Source of the DNA: MADRE2 sp964397015
GTDB taxonomy: Bacteria > Desulfobacterota > Desulfobacteria > Desulfobacterales > Desulfobacteraceae
Length of the DNA stretch: 11,690 bases
NCBI GenBank assembly: GCA_964397015.1
Contig: CAYNHL010000115.1
Coordinates: 1 to 11,690 of the forward strand
Direction: 5' to 3'
The translations under genes and the position numbers were made by a program. Shown piece by piece: positions 6,542-11,690 of this stretch (positions within the stretch are counted from its first letter, which is position 1; every line of letters begins with the position of its first letter). Below the pieces are notes generated by a model that was given only the letters and a program-made list of their open reading frames with translations, searched no databases and was not told the origin of the DNA.

Positions 6542-7576
6542 ATGAAAAAAATTCTATCGCTTGAAAATCTCCAGAAGCACTATCCCATCCTTGGCGGGGT
6601 ACTGCGCCGCCAGGTCAATTCAGTCAAAGCCCTGGACGGAATCGATCTCACCATCAACAGAGGGGAATGCATCGGCATTGTCGGTGAATCCGGATGCGGC
6701 AAAACTACCACCGGCAAAGCCATTATAAGGCTTCATAAAGCCACGGGCGGACACATCTACTACTATCCTGAATCCAGTTCCCAGGACACGGGTATCTCTA
6801 TTGAAAAAATGAGCAACCGGGCTGTCAAAAAACTCGGACTGACAGGTAAAATGCAGATGGTCTTCCAGGATCCGACCACATCCATGAACCCCCGAATGCT
6901 GATCAAGCATATTATCGCAGAGCCCATAAGAGTCAAACAGAAACTGTCCAGCATGCAGATGCAGGAAAAAGTGATCGACCTGCTCAATCTTGTCGGCCTC
7001 ACCCGGGACCACCTGCTCAGATATCCCCATGAGTTTTCCGGCGGTCAGAGACAGAGGATCGCTGTAGCAAGAGCAATTGCCACCAACCCGGAACTGATTG
7101 TCCTGGATGAACCCACCTCGGCCCTCGATGTTTCGGTCCAGGCACAGATCCTCAATCTTCTCAAGCGGCTCAAGGATGAATTCAACCTGACATACCTGTT
7201 CATTACCCACCACCTGCTGGTCGTCAAATACATCAGCACCAGGATTGTTGTCATGTACCTTGGTAAAATCGTTGAGGAATCAGAAACCCAGGAATTGTTT
7301 TCAAACCCAATCCATCCCTATACATTTGCACTGCTCAGCGGCATACCCTCAACCGACGGCAGGAGTATCTCCCATAGAATTGTCCTTGAAGGTGATGTCC
7401 CAAGCCCCATCGATCCCCCTCAGGGCTGCAGGTTTCACACCCGCTGTCCATTTGCTGTCGATATCTGCTCCATGCAGATGCCGGCCCTCGAGAAGGTCAA
7501 TGAGAGCCATAAAGTGGCCTGTCACCGCAAGGATGATATTGAAAGACTGGTGCAAGACCGGTATGGAAAATCATAA
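6542..7576 (+). CDS. Peptide ABC transporter ATP-binding subunit 2 (DppF/OppF type)
   Basis: This is the second cytoplasmic ATPase, expected to heterodimerise with the preceding subunit. Motifs seen are Walker A GESGCGKT (Lys 54), Q-loop VFQDP (Gln 109), signature FSGGQRQR (Ser 166), Walker B LIVLDEPT (Asp 189, Glu 190), D-loop SALD and switch His 223. The C-terminal domain has NPIHPYTFALLSGIP and the cysteine pattern GCRFHTRCPFAVDICS ... VACHRK. After the switch His the usual Asp is His (THHL rather than THDL), a minor variation. Signature and Walker motifs are more canonical here than in the partner, which has DEAT. I start at ATG 6542, which gives the typical MKKILSLENLQKHYPI N-terminus. 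A TTG at 6515 would add nine residues with no family support. Ribosome binding site evidence is weak for either. It is the last gene of the operon. Downstream (7577-7706) I see no convincing terminator. Confidence 0.92.
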   Translation: MKKILSLENLQKHYPILGGVLRRQVNSVKALDGIDLTINRGECIGIVGESGCGKTTTGKAIIRLHKATGGHIYYYPESSSQDTGISIEKMSNRAVKKLGLTGKMQMVFQDPTTSMNPRMLIKHIIAEPIRVKQKLSSMQMQEKVIDLLNLVGLTRDHLLRYPHEFSGGQRQRIAVARAIATNPELIVLDEPTSALDVSVQAQILNLLKRLKDEFNLTYLFITHHLLVVKYISTRIVVMYLGKIVEESETQELFSNPIHPYTFALLSGIPSTDGRSISHRIVLEGDVPSPIDPPQGCRFHTRCPFAVDICSMQMPALEKVNESHKVACHRKDDIERLVQDRYGKS

Positions 7577-7605
7577 TTGATCTGTGACTTATACCTTTGT
7601 TCTGC

Positions 7606-7635
7606 TTGCTCCTGTTTGTGTTTTCCGCAAATAAT
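7606..7635 (+). promoter_or_regulatory. Candidate promoter for the CoA-transferase/GNAT gene
   Basis: AATAAT (7630-7635) matches the -10 consensus at five of six positions. TTGCTC (7606-7611) is a half-match to the -35 box, with an 18-base spacer. It lies about 70 bases before the start codon, in the 130-bp gap after the ABC operon. The gap length and strong downstream ribosome binding site favour a separate transcription unit, but this promoter is only a visual candidate. Confidence 0.3.
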
Positions 7636-7660
7636 GTCAAAAAAAGAGATTCTCAATTGA

Positions 7661-7698
7661 TTGTCCGCCCTGTTTGTGGCATTAATGGACAAAGGAGG
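7661..7698 (+). promoter_or_regulatory. Strong ribosome binding site abutted by an inverted repeat
   Basis: AAAGGAGG (7691-7698), 8 bases before ATG 7707, is a near-perfect Shine-Dalgarno sequence. Its first bases overlap the right arm of an inverted repeat, TTGTCC (7661-7666) with GGACAA (7687-7692). An inner GCC/GGC pairing (7667-7669 with 7678-7680) and a 6-base bulge would complete the stem. If the stem forms, it would touch but not cover the Shine-Dalgarno core. The ribosome binding site is certain; a regulatory role for the repeat is speculative. Confidence 0.5.
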
Positions 7699-7706
7699 AT
7701 TCATCC

Positions 7707-9563
7707 ATGATTTTAGAAGACATCTGCCCGGAAAAAATTTTAAGCGCCGAGGAAAGTGTAAAGAAAATTCATAACGGCGGCAGGGTGTTTGTAGGCACCG
7801 GATGTGGTGAGCCACAGAAGCTGATTACAGCCATGGTGGAAGACAAGACCATTCAGGATGTAGTTGTTTACCAGATGCTGTCCTCCACATTCTCGAAATA
7901 TATTCAAAGTGCCAGCTTCCTTGCACGATTTTCGTTAAAGCTTTTTTTCATCAGTGTCGGCATGCGGCAGTCCGCTTTTGAAGGTAAAATAGATTACCTG
8001 CCCATCTACCTGTCACAGATACCTGAAATTTTCGCTACCCAGGAAATCAGCCTGGATGTGGCACTTGTCCAGGTCAGCCCGCCTGATAAATATGGTTACT
8101 GCAGCTTAGGCATTTCCGTGGATATCACCCTGGCAGGCCTCCAGAACGCAAAAACCGTGATTGCCCAGGTCAACCCCAGGATGCCGAGAACCTGGGGTGA
8201 CAGCTTTGTACATGTGGATGACATCGATTACCTGGTGCCGTTCGAAGAACCGATTCTGGAAGCACTTCCAAGCGTCAAGAACCAGCAGGTGATAGACCGG
8301 ATAGGACACTACATCAACCAGCTTGTCGATGACGGCTCCACCATCCAGGTCGGTTTCGGCCATCTTCCCGATGCCGTTGTCCGTCACCTGCACGATAAAA
8401 AAGATCTGGGGATACACACCCAGGTCATAACTGACGGCCTGCTGCCGCTGTTCAAGGACAAGGTGGTCACAAACCGCAAAAAAAATTACCTGCCCGGCCG
8501 GGTGGTTGCATCCTTGTGCATGGGCTCGAGAGAACTCTATGATTTCGTGGACAACAATCCCATGTTTTACTTCAGGTCATCCGAGTTTGTAAACGACCCC
8601 AACGTAATAGCAAAAAACGACAACTTCATTTCCATCAGCTCTGCTCTCGAAGTGGACCTGACCGGACAGATCTGTACCGACTCCAAGGGATACCTTTTTT
8701 ACAGCGGAATTGGCGACCAGGTGGATTTTATCCGGGGCAGCGCCATGTCAAAGGGCGGTTTTTCCATTATCGTCATTCCGTCAACTGCACAAAACGGTGA
8801 AGTATCACGCATTGTACCCCACCTGAGCGAGGGGGCCGGTGTAGCCACCACCCGCGGAGACATCGATATCATTGTCACGGAATACGGCATCGCTGAAATG
8901 CGCAGGAAAAGCATCTACCAGCGGGTCATGGAGCTGACCCAGATCGCCCACCCCAAATTCAGGAAAGACCTGATCGAAGCTGCCAAGGCCAGGCGCTACA
9001 TTTTTCCAGATCAGCTGCCGCCTACCAGCCAGGACCTGCTGTTCCTGGAAAACTACAAATATACCCTTCCCCTTTCAAGCGGCAAACAGGTCGAATTCAG
9101 GCCGCTTTTGCCCTCGGACGAATTTGAATCCCGTAATTTTTATTATTCGCTGCAGGAATCTTCCATTTACTACCGGTTTTTCAACAAACGAAAGGTCTTT
9201 TCCAGGGACATGCTCCAGCAGCAGTGGGCCGACGTTGACTATAAAAGAAACATGACGATCATCGGGCTGATGCAGATTGGAAAACGCAAACAGATCGTCG
9301 CAATCGGGTCCTATGCTGAAACAGATGATGATGTAGCAGAAGTCGCCTTTCTTGTAAAAGAAGACCTGCACGGCCTGGGTATAGGCTCATACCTTCTTGA
9401 AATACTTGAAAAAATTGCCAGGGAAAACAATTACACAAAATTCATTGCAACTGTCCTGGCGGAAAACCGGAAGATGATAAGGGTGTTCCAGAAACGGTAT
9501 CCTGATGCAAAATTCATCCGAAGCGGCAGCGGGGAGATTGAAGTTGAAATGCCCTTTGACTGA
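7707..9563 (+). CDS. Acetyl-CoA hydrolase/CoA-transferase domain protein fused to a Pat-type GNAT acetyltransferase
   Basis: The 618-residue protein has two modules. Residues 1 to about 440 match the acetyl-CoA hydrolase / 4-hydroxybutyrate CoA-transferase family, whose members move CoA between carboxylates or hydrolyse acyl-CoA through a glutamyl-CoA thioester. Seen are DVALVQVSPPDKYGYCSLG, IQVGFGHLPDAV, SGIGDQVDF (333-341), KGGFSIIVIPSTA, SRIVPHL and TEYGIAEMRRKS. Residues from about 462 to the end form a GNAT domain with FRPLLPSDE, ESSIYYRFF, the acetyl-CoA loop LHGLGIGSYLL (554-564) and VLAENRKMIRVFQK. These closely recall the acetyltransferase domain of Pat/YfiQ lysine acetyltransferases. 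The segment GIHTQVITDG has Gln 239 where related transferases have the catalytic Glu, and GIGDQ replaces the common GxGGQ, so transferase activity is doubtful. Domain order is clear; substrates are not. It faces an acyl-CoA synthetase gene 24 bp away on the other strand. Confidence 0.9.
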   Translation: MILEDICPEKILSAEESVKKIHNGGRVFVGTGCGEPQKLITAMVEDKTIQDVVVYQMLSSTFSKYIQSASFLARFSLKLFFISVGMRQSAFEGKIDYLPIYLSQIPEIFATQEISLDVALVQVSPPDKYGYCSLGISVDITLAGLQNAKTVIAQVNPRMPRTWGDSFVHVDDIDYLVPFEEPILEALPSVKNQQVIDRIGHYINQLVDDGSTIQVGFGHLPDAVVRHLHDKKDLGIHTQVITDGLLPLFKDKVVTNRKKNYLPGRVVASLCMGSRELYDFVDNNPMFYFRSSEFVNDPNVIAKNDNFISISSALEVDLTGQICTDSKGYLFYSGIGDQVDFIRGSAMSKGGFSIIVIPSTAQNGEVSRIVPHLSEGAGVATTRGDIDIIVTEYGIAEMRRKSIYQRVMELTQIAHPKFRKDLIEAAKARRYIFPDQLPPTSQDLLFLENYKYTLPLSSGKQVEFRPLLPSDEFESRNFYYSLQESSIYYRFFNKRKVFSRDMLQQQWADVDYKRNMTIIGLMQIGKRKQIVAIGSYAETDDDVAEVAFLVKEDLHGLGIGSYLLEILEKIARENNYTKFIATVLAENRKMIRVFQKRYPDAKFIRSGSGEIEVEMPFD

Positions 9564-9587
9564 GACAATCTCCTGCATGAAGCGGCC

Positions 9588-11378
9588 TTAAATATTTTTG
9601 GAATTCAATTCAGGAAAATCCCAGTAAAAATATTCTGTTATCAGCTCTTCCGAATCTGAAGGTACCTTCTGCGGACGGTTTGTCACCGACTTTCTCAAAT
9701 CGACCCGCCGTATTTTACCGCTCATGGTTTTCGGCACTTCGGAAACAAATTCCATTATCCTGGGAATCTTGAACTTGGGCAGAATATGCATTGTGTGCCT
9801 GAACAGTTCGCAGGCCAGCTCCTTTGAGCCGGTATAATTCGGCGCCAGGGTAATATATGCCTTGACCAGCTGATACCTTTTAGGATCCGGAGCACCCACC
9901 ACGGCCACCTCCGCCACGGCCGGATGTTCTGCCAGGGCACTTTCAACCTCAAACGGTCCTATCCGGTAATCAGACGATTTTATAACGTCATCGGCCCGGC
10001 CGTCAAACCACCACAGGCCATCTTCATCAAAAAGAGCCCGGTCACCCGTATAGTAGTATTGACCCACAAATACCGCGCTCATCTTTTCCGGGTTTCCCAT
10101 ATACTCTGAAAAAAGTCCCACCGGGCGCCATTTGTCAAGCTTTACAACTATATGTCCCACTTCTCCGGGGCGATCGATCAGCCTGCCTTCTGGATCGGCC
10201 AAAGCAATATCGTACATTTCCAAAGGCCGGCCCATTGATCCGTTTTTCATGTCCAAAGCCATCCATGGTGAATTGCCGATCATGGCCGTTGTTTCCGTCT
10301 GCCCGTAATATGAGCGTATCCGGTGACCGCAGAATGTATTCCATTTATCGATGATGTGAGGACTCAATGGTTCCCCTGCGCTCAGGGACTGCCGTAAACC
10401 GGAAAGATCGAAATTCTGAGGGTCAAGGTCTATAAACAATCGCCATGCCGTAGGAGAAGCACACATCGATGTGACCCTGTTCTGCTCCACGGCGTAAAGG
10501 TATCGTTCTGCATCCAGCGACGTATATGAAAATCCTGCTGCGGTCGCCCCTGCATTGAAAACCGAAAAAAAGCTGGACCAGGACCACTTGGCCCACCCGG
10601 GCGCGGAAAGGTTGGCATGGATATCGTCAGGCCGCAGCCCGATCATGAGGGTGGTCGACAGGTGACCCACCGGATAGGATGTCACTGTATGCCCGACGCG
10701 CTTGGGCAACCCCGTGGTCCCGGATGTAAAAAAACAGAACAATGGTTCATCAGCACCGGTTTTTGCACCCTGCGCCTGTTCATCCTGGTTTTGGATATCT
10801 GAAATGGAAAGCCAGTTCTCCCTTTTTCCCAGCACGATCTTTACACAGGCATCGGGGCCGCTGAGGCTCAATGCTTCGTCGACCAGGACAGCCGAAGCTT
10901 CGTCAGCTATAATGGCGGTGGGCGGATAAACTTCGAACCGGAACTGAAGAGCCCTTACCGTCATGGTGGTTGCCGTGGGAACTGAAATAATTCCGCCTTT
11001 TATGCAGGCCAGGCCGGCAAACCAGGTTTCAGGCCTGACAGGGGCCATAATGTAGACATTATCTCCTTTATCGATCCCGTACAGTCTTAAAAAATTCAGC
11101 AGCCGGTTGGCCTCATCAGACACATCCTGATAAGAATAGGTGTGCCGGACAGCAGGCTGGTCTAAATCCTGCCATAAAAGCGCGGTTTTGCCCGGTGCAG
11201 CTGCCACATGAATACCTTCAAAAATTTGTGTGGCCCAGTTGAATTCTTCCGGCATGCCGCGCGCATTGATTTTTGAAAACAACTGCGATGCGGCCAGAGC
11301 TTTTTCCGGGCTATCCTCCATAAGATTGATGTCAATGGCTTCCTTGAAGATATCTTGCATAAAAATTTTTTTCTCCAT
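9588..11378 (-). CDS. AMP-forming acyl-CoA synthetase, ACSM-like (medium-chain type)
   Basis: This ANL-superfamily enzyme activates a carboxylic acid with ATP to an acyl-adenylate and then to acyl-CoA in the cytoplasm. Motifs, numbered from ATG 11378 (596 residues), are the phosphate loop TSGTTGLPK (from 218), YYGQTETT (357-364), the TGD motif (Asp 446), GRADDVIKSSDYRIGPFEVE (from 460) and PKTMSGKIRR with the catalytic Lys 555. The pattern FNWATQIFEG, RPETWFAGLACIKGG, VPTATTMT and NGSMGRPLEMYDI is closer to the ACSM/medium-chain group than to classical acetyl-CoA synthetase. The acid used is unknown: short, medium or aromatic acids are possible. Three starts are possible. TTG 11396 is unlikely. 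ATG 11378 has no clear Shine-Dalgarno. ATG 11360 has GGAGA about 11 bases upstream and may be the real one. Lys 555 is the residue that Pat-type GNATs acetylate in related synthetases, and such a domain is encoded by the convergent neighbour. Confidence 0.93.
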   Translation of the reverse strand: MEKKIFMQDIFKEAIDINLMEDSPEKALAASQLFSKINARGMPEEFNWATQIFEGIHVAAAPGKTALLWQDLDQPAVRHTYSYQDVSDEANRLLNFLRLYGIDKGDNVYIMAPVRPETWFAGLACIKGGIISVPTATTMTVRALQFRFEVYPPTAIIADEASAVLVDEALSLSGPDACVKIVLGKRENWLSISDIQNQDEQAQGAKTGADEPLFCFFTSGTTGLPKRVGHTVTSYPVGHLSTTLMIGLRPDDIHANLSAPGWAKWSWSSFFSVFNAGATAAGFSYTSLDAERYLYAVEQNRVTSMCASPTAWRLFIDLDPQNFDLSGLRQSLSAGEPLSPHIIDKWNTFCGHRIRSYYGQTETTAMIGNSPWMALDMKNGSMGRPLEMYDIALADPEGRLIDRPGEVGHIVVKLDKWRPVGLFSEYMGNPEKMSAVFVGQYYYTGDRALFDEDGLWWFDGRADDVIKSSDYRIGPFEVESALAEHPAVAEVAVVGAPDPKRYQLVKAYITLAPNYTGSKELACELFRHTMHILPKFKIPRIMEFVSEVPKTMSGKIRRVDLRKSVTNRPQKVPSDSEELITEYFYWDFPELNSKNI

Positions 11379-11400
11379 GTTACAGGATTTATACAACGAA

Positions 11401-11451
11401 CCGGGATCGAATCATAATGGATTAATTAGATAACATCCCGGGGTTTGTCAA
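11401..11451 (-). promoter_or_regulatory. Divergent regulatory region with inverted repeat and TTGACA box
   Basis: Between the synthetase gene (minus) and the tRNA-dihydrouridine synthase gene (plus), CCGGGAT (11401-11407) and ATCCCGG (11435-11441) form a perfect 7-bp inverted repeat 27 bases apart, with an AT-rich centre. On the minus strand a consensus TTGACA (11451-11446) is present, but the expected -10 position (TAATTA, 11428-11423) matches poorly. The repeat could be an operator for the synthetase gene or a leader hairpin. All functional statements here are inference. Confidence 0.3.
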
Positions 11452-11505
11452 AGATTTTTTTAGGCTTTTGTGTTATATTGCCGGCTCACGAAACAGGAGC
11501 ATGCA

Positions 11506-11690
11506 ATGGAACGTACCGGAATCACCATTATAATGGCACCTCTGCAGGGATATACCGACCATGTCTTCAGGCAGGTATTTGCCCGCCATTTCAAGGGCGT
11601 AGACCATGCAGTGGCTCCGTTTATCTCCACCATGGGCCGGCCGAGGCTCAAACCTTCCCGGATCAGGGACGTGTTGCCGGAATTCAATCC
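11506..11690 (+). CDS. tRNA-dihydrouridine synthase (3'-truncated by the window end)
   Basis: Only the first 61 codons are present. The protein begins MERTGITIIMAPLQGYTDHVFRQVFARHF, with the FMN-binding MAPLxGxTD signature of tRNA-dihydrouridine synthases. These flavoenzymes reduce specific uridines in tRNA to dihydrouridine using NADPH. The following HAVAPFISTMGRP is in the family position of the second strand. The start is supported by AGGAG (11495-11499), 6 bases before ATG 11506. The ATG at 11501 is in another frame and soon meets a stop. The gene is divergent from the acyl-CoA synthetase gene across about 127 bp and probably forms an independent unit. TTATAT at 11473-11478 is a possible -10 box, without a good -35. 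Which Dus subgroup (A, B or C) cannot be decided from this fragment. Confidence 0.85.
   Translation, partial: MERTGITIIMAPLQGYTDHVFRQVFARHFKGVDHAVAPFISTMGRPRLKPSRIRDVLPEFN

Noticed and set aside
6620..7213. Antisense open frame (197 codons) opposite the second ATPase gene
   Set aside because: It lies wholly inside a gene with all ABC ATPase motifs, and its own translation shows no recognisable family.
9562..9572. GAGA-CAA-TCTC as a terminator between the convergent genes
   Set aside because: The stem is only 4 bp and has no T-run, so it is too weak to call.
11501..11503. ATG as the start of the tRNA-dihydrouridine synthase gene
   Set aside because: It is out of frame with the Dus motifs and reaches a stop after a few codons.

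Overview
The window is ordinary chromosomal DNA of moderate GC content from a Gram-negative bacterium. The peptide-binding protein has a cleavable, non-lipoprotein signal peptide, which fits a periplasm. The fused CoA-transferase/GNAT protein, the medium-chain-type acyl-CoA synthetase and the general protein style suggest an anaerobic carboxylate-using member of the Desulfobacterota (Desulfobacteraceae-like). That placement is inference from recognition only; no marker gene is present. I saw no insertion sequence, tRNA, rRNA or CRISPR array.

Layout. (1) 1-917: the 3' part of a diaminopimelate decarboxylase-like gene whose start lies outside the window. (2) 982-1305: cutA, 64 bp downstream, after a small GC-rich hairpin. 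(3) 1538-7576: a complete five-gene dipeptide/oligopeptide-type ABC importer operon in the classic order binding protein, permease, permease, ATPase, ATPase. A long imperfect hairpin of about 21 bp and a TTG start separate the binding-protein gene from the membrane components. (4) 7707-9563: a fusion of an acetyl-CoA hydrolase/CoA-transferase module and a Pat-type GNAT acetyltransferase module, with a very strong ribosome binding site. (5) 9588-11378 on the minus strand: an AMP-forming acyl-CoA synthetase resembling the medium-chain (ACSM) type, convergent with gene 4 and only 24 bp from it. (6) 11506-11690: the start of a tRNA-dihydrouridine synthase gene, divergent from gene 5. No gene-free stretch exceeds 300 bp; the largest is 1306-1537, upstream of the ABC operon.

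How they may work together. The ABC operon would import peptides into a cell that then ferments or oxidises the amino acids. The CoA-transferase/GNAT fusion and the acyl-CoA synthetase both handle short or medium acyl-CoAs. The most interesting point is that the transferase half appears to carry Gln where the catalytic Glu is expected, while the attached GNAT looks like the Pat/YfiQ lysine acetyltransferase that shuts off acyl-CoA synthetases. The adjacent convergent synthetase has the classic SGK acetylation-target lysine. This suggests, as a hypothesis, a degenerate CoA-transferase domain acting as an acyl-CoA sensor for a protein acetyltransferase whose substrate is encoded next door.
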